Part shown: positions 18,138 to 26,036 of the stretch, in pieces
How positions within the stretch are numbered: the first letter of the stretch is position 1
Layout: each line of letters opens with the position of its first letter
DNA from: JBFGFX01 sp965232455
GTDB lineage: Bacteria; Pseudomonadota; Gammaproteobacteria; Steroidobacterales; Woeseiaceae
Direction: 5' to 3'
DNA length: 64,000 nt
Assembly: GCA_965232455.1 (NCBI GenBank)
Contig: OZ246981.1
Location: 4,154,001-4,218,000 of the forward strand
Notes under the pieces: model-generated
The model's input: the letters and a program-made list of their open reading frames with translations, nothing else
The model's database searches: none
Told to the model about the DNA's origin: nothing
Program-made: the position numbers and the translations under genes

Positions 18138-19246
18138 CGGACCCTTCCGTCGGCGCTGATCGGAATTCGGACGAAAAACACCGTGCGGCCAGGCCGACTC
18201 TCGAACTCGATCAGGCCGCCGTGGCGACTCAACAGCTCCTGAGCGGCGGGCAGACCCAGCCCCGTCCCGTCGGGGCGGCTGGTGACGAGCGGATAGAATA
18301 CGGAGTCCTGCAGCTCGTCGGGAATCCCCGGGCCATCGTCCTCAATTTCTATCGTGGCGATCACCGGGTGTCGGATGTCGCCGATGGTGAAATTCATTTC
18401 GGCGCGCGTCCGCAGGCTCAGGTTTCCACTGCCGTCCAGCGCCGTGGCTGCGTTGCGCACCAGGTTTATCAACGCCTGCACGATCTGATTGCGATCGAGG
18501 TCGATGATCGGCAGACCGGGATCGTAGTAGCGCCCGATGACGATACGCTCGTCCAGCTCCGGTTCGAGCAGGCGCATTACGTATTCGAGCAGCTCGTGCA
18601 CGTTGACCGGCCGTTTGTTGGGTGGACCACCGGGACCGAGCAGGGTATCGACCAGCGCGGCGAGGCGGTCGGCTTCGCTGATGATGACCTCGGTGTATTC
18701 ACGCAGCTCGTCGCTGCCGAGCTGCTTGCCCAGGAGCTGCGCTGCGCCGCGCAGGCCGCCCAGGGGATTCTTGATCTCGTGCGCCAGTTGGCGAACCATC
18801 TGGCGGCCGGCGCCGTGCTGGATCAGCAGGGCATTTTCCCGATTGATGCGCGCGCGTCGGGTAACGTCGGTCATTTCTACGACGAGCGCGGTTTCGGGCG
18901 CGGTCGTCAGCGGGGAAAGACGGCATTCAACCGACCGCTCGGCAGGCAACGCTTCGTTGGGCGCCAGTACCGCTTCGTAGGCGTAGGTGACGCCGTTCAT
19001 CAGCGATTGCTCGAGAATTTCGGCGAAGGTCCGATCGTTGTCGACCAGCGGCAGAAACGCCTGTCCGGTGGCGCGGCGGCGGGAGACTCCCAGGAGATTC
19101 TCGGCCGCAGGATTGAGCTCACGGACGATCAGGCTTCGGTCGAGCAGGACGACCGCGGTGCTCAAACCCTCGAACATTTCCTGAAACGACGTGGGCCCAC
19201 GAACGCCGCCCGGCTCGGGCGGCGTGTTATCGCCGTCTTGCGTCAG
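18134..19246 (-). CDS. glnL: nitrogen regulation sensor kinase NtrB
   Basis: A PAS-like domain (FEGLSTAVVLLDRSLIVRELNPAAENLLG) is followed by the histidine box QLAHEIKNPLGGLRGAAQLL and the ATPase domain (NLVRNAATAL, IEDDGPGIPDELQDSVFYPLVTSRPDGTGLGLPAAQELL). NtrB phosphorylates NtrC, or dephosphorylates it when bound to PII. The start is uncertain: CTG 19246 overlaps the stop of the upstream DUF4124 gene (CTGA) and has GGGAG 10 bases before it, giving 370 residues. ATG 19177 would give 347 residues, but its purine run is too close. The longer open frame to 19720 lies across another gene and is rejected. Confidence 0.94.
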
Positions 19247-19791
19247 GTGGGATTGGCTCCCGGCCGTCGGTTGATGACCGTGGTCTGCTGCACGTAGAAC
19301 CGGCTGGGCTCGCTGCGAATCATCAGCTGCCCCGCCGCGTCGACGACTTCCACCTGAATGTTGTGGGCTCCCCGGTAGACCTCCTCGATTTGGAAGGAAG
19401 TCCCAGAAACCGTCCTCGGCGCCCCGCCGTCGAAGTACACCCTTATCTGATGACCCGGCTTCAGCGCCGGCTGCAGGTTCAGACTCACGTCCAGTACGCC
19501 CTCGATGTTCCATAACGTTACTTCGGGGCCCGGACTGGCGACTTCCAGACGCTCGTAGCCCGGATCCGGCTCTTCCTGAGGTTCGTCGGAGACGTCGGGC
19601 CGCGGCGTGACGCGCGCTGCCGGCACCGCGGCGGGCGGCGGACGGCGCGGCAGGTCGAGCACCTCGGCGCCGGGATGCGGCCGATCCGAATAGTGCACGA
19701 CGCCGTTTTCGTCCACCCACTTGTAGGCCTGCGCGGACGCCAGGCCCGCGGCGAAGAGTGACAGGGCTGTAACAAGCATTCGCGTTCGCAT
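19243..19791 (-). CDS. DUF4124 domain secreted protein
   Basis: The 182-residue product has a signal peptide (LVTALSLFAAGLASAQA) and then the DUF4124 signature YKWVDENGVVHYSDRPHPGAEVLDL. A proline-rich linker follows and then a beta-rich C-terminal half (VTLWNIEGVLDVSLNLQPALKPGHQIRVYFDG...). Its role is unknown. Genes of this family commonly sit between glnA and ntrB in gammaproteobacteria, as here, so it is likely co-transcribed in the nitrogen operon; the stop overlaps the proposed ntrB start. Confidence 0.85.
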   Translation of the reverse strand: MRTRMLVTALSLFAAGLASAQAYKWVDENGVVHYSDRPHPGAEVLDLPRRPPPAAVPAARVTPRPDVSDEPQEEPDPGYERLEVASPGPEVTLWNIEGVLDVSLNLQPALKPGHQIRVYFDGGAPRTVSGTSFQIEEVYRGAHNIQVEVVDAAGQLMIRSEPSRFYVQQTTVINRRPGANPT

Positions 19792-19829
19792 GGGATCAGC
19801 ATAGCAGCGCCGTTTACCGAGAGGTAGCC

Positions 19830-19855
19830 ACCCGGCGGCAAAATGCCGGCCGGGT
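19830..19855 (-). promoter_or_regulatory. hairpin in the glnA-DUF4124 gap
   Basis: ACCCGGC-GGC and GCC-GGCCGGGT pair around an AT-rich loop just downstream of glnA. No U-tract follows on the minus strand, so it may be a partial terminator or mRNA-stabilising structure reducing expression of ntrBC relative to glnA. Confidence 0.35.
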
Positions 19856-19873
19856 CACACTTTTGGCCGGTTT

Positions 19874-21283
19874 CTAAAGGCTGTAATACATGTCGAATTC
19901 GACCGGGTGAGTGGTCATCCGCAGCCGCGTGACGTTCTCCATCTTCAGCTCTATGTAGGCGTCGATCAGGTCGTCGCTGAAGACGTCGCCGGCCTTGAGG
20001 AACTCCCTGTCCTCGTCGAGTGCAGTCAGGGCCTCGTCGAGCGAGAAGGCGACGAGCTGAAGCTCTTTTTCCTCTTCGGGAGGCAGATCGTACAAGTCCT
20101 TGTCCATCGCATCGCCCGGATGGATCTTGTTCTGTATGCCGTCGAGACCGGCCAGCATCAGCGCCGAAAATGCGAGATACGGATTCGCCATCGAATCGGG
20201 GAAACGCACCTCGATTCGTCGGCCCTTCGGGTTCGATTCATAGGGAATGCGGATGGACGCCGAGCGGTTGCGCGCGGAGTAGGCCAGTATGGTCGGCGCC
20301 TCGAAACCCGGCACCAGCCGTTTGTAACTGTTCGTGGACGGATTCGTGAACGCGTTTATCGCTTTGGCGTGCCGGATGATACCGCCGATGTAATAGAGCG
20401 CCGTATCCGACAGGCCGCCGTAACCGTCACCGCTGAACAGGTTTTCCCCGTCCTTGAACAGGGACTGGTGCACGTGCATGCCGTTCCCGTTGTCGTTCAC
20501 CAGCGGCTTCGGCATGAACGTCGCCGTTTTTCCGTAGCTGTGGGCGACGTTGTGGACAACGTATTTCAGCGTCTGGACCTCGTCGGCCTTGTGCAACAAT
20601 GTGTTGAATTTAACGCCGATTTCACACTGCCCGGCGGTTGCCACCTCATGGTGGTGCACCTCGGTCTCCAGACCCAGGTCCTCGAGCGCGAGACACATTG
20701 CCGAGCGCACATCGTGCAGCGAATCCACCGGGGGAACGGGAAAGTAGCCGCCCTTGACGGTTGGACGATGGCCGGTATTGCTGTCCTCGTAGCTGCGGCT
20801 GGTATTCCACGCGCCTTCTTCAGATTCGATGGCGTAGAACGCCCCGTGCATGTTGTCGTCCCAACGCACGCTGTCGAAAACGAAAAACTCGTTTTCCGGC
20901 CCGAAATAGGCTTCGTCCGCGACGCCGCAAGACTTGAGGTAGGCCTCCGCGCGCTCCGCCAGCGACCGGGGGCAGCGATCGTAGCCCTGCATCGTGGCCG
21001 GCTCGATGACGTTGCACCGCAGATTCAGGGTCGGCTCGTCCGTGAAAATGTCGACCACGGCACTGTTCGGATCCGGCATCAGGATCATGTCCGACTCGTT
21101 GATGCCCTTCCAGCCGGCGATGGACGAGCCGTCGAACATCTTGCCGTCCTCGAACAGGTCTTCCTCGACCGAGTGAGCCGGCACCGTCACGTGCTGCTCT
21201 TTGCCCTTGGTGTCGGTGAAGCGAAAGTCCACGAATTTGATGCCTTGTTCTTTGATCATGCCGATCACGTCAGCGGCGCTCAT
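19874..21283 (-). CDS. glnA: glutamine synthetase, type I
   Basis: ATG 21283 has AAAGGAG at the right distance; the product is 469 residues, the size of dodecameric GSI. Hallmarks include KFVDFRFTDTKGKEQHVTVPA, FDGSSIAGWKGINESDM, YFGPENEFFVFD, the ATP/metal site GNGMHVHQSLF, RLVPGFEAPTILAYSARNRSASIRIP and the adenylylation site Tyr398 in DLYDLPPEE. It makes glutamine from glutamate, ammonia and ATP, and Tyr398 implies control by GlnE-type adenylylation. A sigma54 promoter with paired NtrC sites lies upstream. Confidence 0.98.
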   Translation of the reverse strand: MSAADVIGMIKEQGIKFVDFRFTDTKGKEQHVTVPAHSVEEDLFEDGKMFDGSSIAGWKGINESDMILMPDPNSAVVDIFTDEPTLNLRCNVIEPATMQGYDRCPRSLAERAEAYLKSCGVADEAYFGPENEFFVFDSVRWDDNMHGAFYAIESEEGAWNTSRSYEDSNTGHRPTVKGGYFPVPPVDSLHDVRSAMCLALEDLGLETEVHHHEVATAGQCEIGVKFNTLLHKADEVQTLKYVVHNVAHSYGKTATFMPKPLVNDNGNGMHVHQSLFKDGENLFSGDGYGGLSDTALYYIGGIIRHAKAINAFTNPSTNSYKRLVPGFEAPTILAYSARNRSASIRIPYESNPKGRRIEVRFPDSMANPYLAFSALMLAGLDGIQNKIHPGDAMDKDLYDLPPEEEKELQLVAFSLDEALTALDEDREFLKAGDVFSDDLIDAYIELKMENVTRLRMTTHPVEFDMYYSL

Positions 21284-21389
21284 TGTTTTGCTCCTTTGCG
21301 GTAGTGCTGTGGTGTAGCTCATTTGTGGTGCGGGCCGGCCAAGGTATTACGCGAGTTTCGACCGTTGCCCCGGTTTGGAACAGTTTCAA

Positions 21390-21405
21390 TGCAGAAAGCG
21401 TGCCA
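21390..21405 (-). promoter_or_regulatory. sigma54 (-24/-12) promoter of glnA
   Basis: On the minus strand the sequence reads TGGCACGCTTTCTGCA: GG and GC are separated by exactly 10 bases as required for RpoN. The start of transcription should fall near 21379, about 95 bp before the glnA ATG. Confidence 0.85.
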
Positions 21406-21467
21406 TCCGACAGGGCGTTCCAAACTCCTGAAAAATAGAGGTTTACCGACTCAGGCCGGACATAATA

Positions 21468-21484
21468 CGCACCATTATAGTGCA
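21468..21484. promoter_or_regulatory. NtrC binding site, glnA-proximal
   Basis: GCACC-ATTAT-AGTGC fits the NtrC pattern GCACY-N5-RGTGC. Its centre (21476) is about 97 bp upstream of the inferred sigma54 start site and 31 bp (about three helical turns) from the second site, the spacing used by cooperative NtrC enhancer pairs. Confidence 0.8.
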
Positions 21485-21498
21485 CTTACTCCATGGAG

Positions 21499-21515
21499 TG
21501 CACTGTATTAGTGCG
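21499..21515. promoter_or_regulatory. NtrC binding site, glnA-distal
   Basis: GCACT-GTATT-AGTGC is a second match to the NtrC pattern on the same face of the helix as the first. The DNA between the sites also contains GTGCAC and a CCATGG palindrome core. Together they resemble the E. coli glnA enhancer. Confidence 0.8.
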
Positions 21516-21643
21516 TTGGATTTGGCGCCTTCCGCCCGCATGCACCCCCGTTCGTTCGTCGGGCGGCGGCCTTCGTCAGGCTTGGCGGGCCAGATCCGCG
21601 GCGGTGGCAGGCGTCCCGCGCTTTTTTAGACGGCACGGCAGGG

Positions 21644-21649
21644 TATACT
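21644..21649 (+). promoter_or_regulatory. -10 element of the glyQS promoter
   Basis: TATACT lies 31 bp before the glyQ ATG. The -35 region is only a T-run and does not match well, so the promoter is tentative. Confidence 0.4.
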
Positions 21650-21679
21650 GCGCGCCTCTTTTTTTGCCGCGAATCGCCG

Positions 21680-22618
21680 ATGAGTAAGGGAAATACGCCT
21701 GGCCCAGCAACTTTCCAGGATCTGGTCCTCAGCTTGCAGGCATTCTGGGCGGAGAAGGGCTGCGTTGTCTTGCAACCCTACGATAGGGAGATGGGGGCCG
21801 GAACCTTCCATCCGGCCACGTTTCTTCGGGCGATAGGGCCCGAGCCATGGAGCGCCGCCTACGTTCAGCCCTGCCGTCGCCCGACGGACGGCCGCTACGG
21901 CGATAACCCGTTCCGATTGCAGCACTATTACCAATATCAGGTCGTCATCAAGCCGTCGCCGGACGCGATCCAGGAGTTGTATCTCGAATCGCTGCGCGCG
22001 ATCGGCATCGATCCGCTGCTGCACGACATCCGCTTCGTCGAGGACAACTGGGAGTCTCCGACGCTGGGCGCCTGGGGCATTGGCTGGGAGGTCTGGCTGA
22101 ACGGTATGGAAATCACCCAGTTCACCTACTTCCAGCAGGTCGGCGGCCTCGAGTGCCGGCCGGTCAGCGGTGAGATTACCTACGGCCTCGAGCGACTGGC
22201 GATGTATCTGCAGGACGTCGAGAGCATTTTCGACATCACCTGGACCGACGGCCCGCTTGGCCGTATCACCTACGGTGACGTTTACCACCAGAACGAGGTG
22301 GAACAATCGCGATACAACTTCGAGTGCGCCGACGTGGACGCGCTTTTCGCCCAATTTGATCATGCGGAACGCGAAAGCCGGCGGCTCATCGACCTCAACC
22401 TGGCGTTACCGGCCTACGAACAAATGCTGACGGCGTCCCATACGTTCAACCTGCTCGATGCCCGCCAGGCCATATCGGTCAGCGAACGACAGCGATTCAT
22501 ACTGCGGGTTCGCGACATGGCCGGGGCCATCGCCGAGGCTTACCGGGCTTCCCGCGAGGCACTGGGATTCCCGATGCTTGCGGCCGACGGCCGCGGCGGG
22601 GAGGCCGCCGGCCGATGA
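21680..22618 (+). CDS. glyQ: glycine--tRNA ligase alpha subunit
   Basis: The 312-residue class II synthetase subunit begins with FQDLVLSLQAFWAEKGCVVLQPYDREMGAGTFHPATFLRAIGPEPW and contains AYVQPCRRPTDGRYGDNPFRLQHYYQYQVV and FTYFQQVGGLECRPVSGEITYGLERLAMYLQ. With GlyS it charges tRNA-Gly as a bacterial alpha2beta2 enzyme. The stop overlaps the glyS start by 4 bases (ATGA). Confidence 0.98.
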   Translation: MSKGNTPGPATFQDLVLSLQAFWAEKGCVVLQPYDREMGAGTFHPATFLRAIGPEPWSAAYVQPCRRPTDGRYGDNPFRLQHYYQYQVVIKPSPDAIQELYLESLRAIGIDPLLHDIRFVEDNWESPTLGAWGIGWEVWLNGMEITQFTYFQQVGGLECRPVSGEITYGLERLAMYLQDVESIFDITWTDGPLGRITYGDVYHQNEVEQSRYNFECADVDALFAQFDHAERESRRLIDLNLALPAYEQMLTASHTFNLLDARQAISVSERQRFILRVRDMAGAIAEAYRASREALGFPMLAADGRGGEAAGR

Positions 22619-24690
22619 CGAACAGCGCGGATCTCCTGGTGGAAATCGGCACCGAGGAACTGCCGCCCAAGGCGCTGCGCGGGCTGATGTCGGCGTTCGC
22701 GGAAGGACTCGGCGAACAGCTCGACGACAAACGATTGAGCTTCGCGGACATCAGCGCGTTTGCCAGTCCGCGAAGGCTGGCGCTGATAGTGCACGACCTG
22801 GCGGACGGACAAAACGATCGGGCGGTCGAACGCAAAGGCCCTCCGGTAAACGTTGCCTTCGACGCGGACGGCGAGCCGACGCCGGCGGCGCAGGCCTTCG
22901 CCGGCAAGTGCGGTGTCGCGGTTACCGATCTGAGCCGCCGCACGACGGACAAAGGTGAATGGCTGGTTCACAACGCAACCGAGAAGGGCGCCGCGGCGGC
23001 CGATTTGCTGCCGGCGATGATCGACGCAGCGTTGGCCAAGCTGCCGATCCCGCGTCCGATGCGCTGGGGTGCGTCGGACACGGAGTTCGTTCGTCCGGTG
23101 CACTGGGTGGTCCTTCTGCACGGCTCGAAACTCGTCGAGGGTCGCGTGCTTGGCGTAAAGACCGGCAACACGACGCGCGGCCACCGGTTCATGGCGCCGG
23201 ACAGCGTCGCTATCGAGAGCGCCGACGACTACCTTCCGCGGCTGGAGGCGGGGTACGTGGTCGCCGATTTTGCCGCTCGACGAGCGCGTGTAGAACAGGG
23301 CGTCGAAGAGGCGGCGGCCGAGTGCGGCGGCAGCGCGGTCGCCACCGAGGCACTGTTCGACGAGGTCACGGCACTGGTCGAGTGGCCCGTTGCGCTGACG
23401 GGCCGGTTCGACGAATCGTTCCTTGAGCTGCCGCCGGAAGTCATTATCGCCACGCTGACCGGACACCAACGGTATTTTCCGGTTCGCGGCGACGACGCCG
23501 AATTGCTGCCGGCGTTTATTACCGTCGCGAACCTGGTCAGCAAAGACCCGAAGCAGGTGCGCGAAGGCAACGAGCGGGTGATCCAGCCGCGCCTGGCGGA
23601 CGCCGCTTTTTTCTGGGAGACCGATCGACGCACCCCGCTCGCCGATCGCCGGGCCGATCTCGACAAGGTCGTCTACCAGAAGGGATTGGGGACGATCAAG
23701 GACAAGTCCGAACGGGTCGCCGCGCTCGCATCGCGCATCGCTGACGAAATCGGGTCCGATCCGGCTCCCGTGGAGCGCGCCGCGGTGCTGGCGAAGTGCG
23801 ATCTGGTCAGCGGCATGGTCGGAGAATTTCCCGAACTGCAGGGGACGATGGGGCGCTACTACGCGCTTTCGGACGGCGAGCCGACGTCGGTTGCCGACGC
23901 CATCGGCGAACAGTACCTGCCCCGGTTTGCCGGCGACCGTATACCGGCGAGCACACCCGGCCGCTGTCTCGCGGTTGCCGACAAACTCGATTCGCTGTGC
24001 GGCATCTTTGCGCTCGGGAAAAAGCCGTCCGGCAATCGCGACCCGTTCGGCCTTCGACGCGCCGCCTTGGGACTCGTGCGCACGACCGTCGAGGGCGGCC
24101 TGGATATCGACCTGAAGACCCTGATCGCCGAGTCGGTGGCCGCCCAACCGGTGTCGAAGGAGCCCGATGCGGAAGCGCTGGTTTACGCCTACATTGTTGA
24201 ACGCATGCGGGCGTACTGTTTGGAACGCGACGGTCTGAACGCGGAAATGTTTGAAGCGGTGCGTGAGCGCGAGCCGCGCTCGCTGCTCGATTTCGACCAG
24301 CGTTTACAGGCGGTGGCGGCGTTCGTGGCGCTGGACTCGGCGGCCAGCCTGGCGGCGGCGAACAAGCGCATCGCAAACATTCTGCGCCAGGCGGAACACT
24401 CGACCGGCAGCGCACTGGACGATAGCCTGTTGTCGGAAGACGCCGAAAAACGCCTGTACCGCTCACTGCAGGAAGCACGCACCGAGGTTGCGCCGATGTT
24501 GGAAGAACGCGAGTACGCAAAGGCGCTTACCCGGCTTGCCGATCTTCGTGAACCGGTTGATGCGTTTTTCGACGACGTGATGGTGATGGCCGACGACGAG
24601 GCGATCAAACTCAATCGACTGACCTTGCTTGCCGAACTCCGCGAGCAATTCCTCGACGTCGCGGACGTTTCCCGCCTCTCTATCAAATAA
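22615..24690 (+). CDS. glyS: glycine--tRNA ligase beta subunit
   Basis: The 691-residue subunit has the expected N-terminus LLVEIGTEELPPKALRGLMSAFAEGL, the central LLEW-type region RYFPVRGDDAELLPAFITVANL, the HD-like domain LAKCDLVSGMVGEFPELQGTMGRYYAL, and a C-terminal anticodon-binding domain ending in LNRLTLLAELREQFLDVADVSRL. It is translationally coupled to glyQ. The gmhB gene often found after glyS is absent; the acyltransferase follows after 23 bp. Confidence 0.98.
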   Translation: MTNSADLLVEIGTEELPPKALRGLMSAFAEGLGEQLDDKRLSFADISAFASPRRLALIVHDLADGQNDRAVERKGPPVNVAFDADGEPTPAAQAFAGKCGVAVTDLSRRTTDKGEWLVHNATEKGAAAADLLPAMIDAALAKLPIPRPMRWGASDTEFVRPVHWVVLLHGSKLVEGRVLGVKTGNTTRGHRFMAPDSVAIESADDYLPRLEAGYVVADFAARRARVEQGVEEAAAECGGSAVATEALFDEVTALVEWPVALTGRFDESFLELPPEVIIATLTGHQRYFPVRGDDAELLPAFITVANLVSKDPKQVREGNERVIQPRLADAAFFWETDRRTPLADRRADLDKVVYQKGLGTIKDKSERVAALASRIADEIGSDPAPVERAAVLAKCDLVSGMVGEFPELQGTMGRYYALSDGEPTSVADAIGEQYLPRFAGDRIPASTPGRCLAVADKLDSLCGIFALGKKPSGNRDPFGLRRAALGLVRTTVEGGLDIDLKTLIAESVAAQPVSKEPDAEALVYAYIVERMRAYCLERDGLNAEMFEAVREREPRSLLDFDQRLQAVAAFVALDSAASLAAANKRIANILRQAEHSTGSALDDSLLSEDAEKRLYRSLQEARTEVAPMLEEREYAKALTRLADLREPVDAFFDDVMVMADDEAIKLNRLTLLAELREQFLDVADVSRLSIK

Positions 24691-24713
24691 CGCCGTTTCG
24701 CGATCCGTCCACG

Positions 24714-25466
24714 ATGCTTTGGCTGCGTTCAGTTCTCTTCCAGGTGTATTTTTACGGGTCGGTTGCCGTGGCCGCCACGCTGGTGGTCTGCTCGGCGCTC
24801 ATCGGCGGACGGGGCAGTTTTTTCATCACGCGCTGTTGGGCAAAAGGCATGATGGAGGCGGGCCGGATATTGTGTGGCCTGGACTACGTCATCGAGGGCA
24901 GGGAGAACATCCCGGATTCGCCGAGCGTCGTGATGATCAAACATTCCAGCGTGTTCGAGGCTTATGCGCAAACCGTTATTTTTCCGGACCAGGTTTGGGT
25001 CCTCAAGCGGGAGCTTTTCTGGATACCGATTTTCGGCTGGGGTCTGGCCGTGTTGAAACCGATCGCGATCAACCGAAAAGCCGGCCGCTCGGCGGTCAAA
25101 CAGGTGATTCGACAGGGGAAAATGCGTCTGGCGCAGGGCATGGGGGTCACGGTGTTTCCGGAAGGCACGCGCGTGGCGCCGGGAGAGACCCGGAAATACG
25201 GGGTCAGCGGCGCCGCCCTTGCACAGGAGGCGGGCGTCAGCATCGTGCCCGTCGCTCACAACGCCGGTGATTTTTGGCCCAGGCGCAGCTTGCGGAAACG
25301 GCCCGGCCTGATTCGCATCTGTATCGGGCCGCCGATCGACGCCTCGACTCAGTCGCCCAAGGAGACGAATTTACTCGTGCAGAAGTGGATCGAAGGCAAA
25401 ATGGCCGAGATCAGCGAGGCCTATCGCTGCGACAAGAACCCCGGCGGCGGCGCGGAGAACCGCTAG
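24714..25466 (+). CDS. lysophospholipid (1-acylglycerol-3-phosphate) acyltransferase family protein
   Basis: The 250-residue protein has an N-terminal membrane helix and the PlsC motifs: block I MIKHSSVFEAYA, in which the usual NHxxxxD appears as KHxxxxE (a known subfamily variant), a middle block around IPIFGWGLAVLKPIAINRKAGR, and block III VTVFPEGTRVAPGE. It probably transfers a fatty acyl group to lysophosphatidic acid or a related acceptor at the inner membrane. It lies just after glyS and converges with the TerB-like gene. Confidence 0.88.
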   Translation: MLWLRSVLFQVYFYGSVAVAATLVVCSALIGGRGSFFITRCWAKGMMEAGRILCGLDYVIEGRENIPDSPSVVMIKHSSVFEAYAQTVIFPDQVWVLKRELFWIPIFGWGLAVLKPIAINRKAGRSAVKQVIRQGKMRLAQGMGVTVFPEGTRVAPGETRKYGVSGAALAQEAGVSIVPVAHNAGDFWPRRSLRKRPGLIRICIGPPIDASTQSPKETNLLVQKWIEGKMAEISEAYRCDKNPGGGAENR

Positions 25467-25479
25467 GCCCCGTACCGGA

Positions 25480-25917
25480 TCAGTTGTTGGACAGACCGAT
25501 GATTTCGGCGGGCGTTGCCTTGAGCTCGTTGGCGACCATGTTGAAGAAGTCGATCTCCAGTTCGCGAACCGTCGTGTCGCTCTTGATGACCTCGGCAAGC
25601 GCCTGCACCACCTCGGCGCGCGCGGCCGAACCGAGCTTTTTGCGCACGCTGTTCAGGTACTTGCCGAAGGGAGCCTCTTCGTACAGGGTCGGTCGTGACG
25701 CCAAACGGATGTCCGCCTCGGAGAACTGCTCGCCGGTGTGCGCTTCGAGAATTTTCTGCACCGTGGAGACCTCACAAGGATCGATGTTTGCGTCCGAGCT
25801 GGTGGCTCTGGCCAAGGTCATCAGCAACACTTCTTTGTAAAGCGCGTCCTTGTCTTCGGCGGTCGGCTCGGTGCCACGGAATATGTTAAGTACGTTGCTA
25901 AGGTCGGCAATTGCCAT
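25480..25917 (-). CDS. TerB-like (tellurite resistance / co-chaperone) domain protein
   Basis: The 145-residue, all-helical, acidic protein carries a TerB-type pattern: LMTLARATSSDANIDPCEVSTVQKILEAHTG, in which acidic residues follow the first helix, then an equivalent second helix pair (EVVQALAEVIKSDTTVRELEIDFFNMVANEL). TerB folds bind divalent metal, but no biochemical role can be assigned. An AGAGGGG ribosome site precedes the ATG. It lies downstream of gyrB on the same strand with a 119-bp gap. Confidence 0.72.
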   Translation of the reverse strand: MAIADLSNVLNIFRGTEPTAEDKDALYKEVLLMTLARATSSDANIDPCEVSTVQKILEAHTGEQFSEADIRLASRPTLYEEAPFGKYLNSVRKKLGSAARAEVVQALAEVIKSDTTVRELEIDFFNMVANELKATPAEIIGLSNN

Positions 25918-26036
25918 TTCGAGGCCCCTCTTGTGTTCCTGTTGTTATTTCACCGCCCAACAGCGATCGGAATCGAAGTATACACATAGCCGGCGTCCCG
26001 CGCCCGGCCTCTGCGCGGCAACCCGGCGGCGTGGTA

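Noticed and set aside
19189..19200. CGTGGGCCCACG palindrome
   Set aside because: Resembles a centromere-like palindrome but does not match parS and is simple coding sequence of ntrB.
19907..21304. 465-codon open frame antisense to glnA
   Set aside because: Arg/His/Val-rich shadow of the glnA codons; glnA on the other strand matches its family from end to end.
22540..24147. 535-codon open frame antisense to glyS
   Set aside because: High-GC codon shadow; no fold or ribosome site, and glyS is unquestionable.
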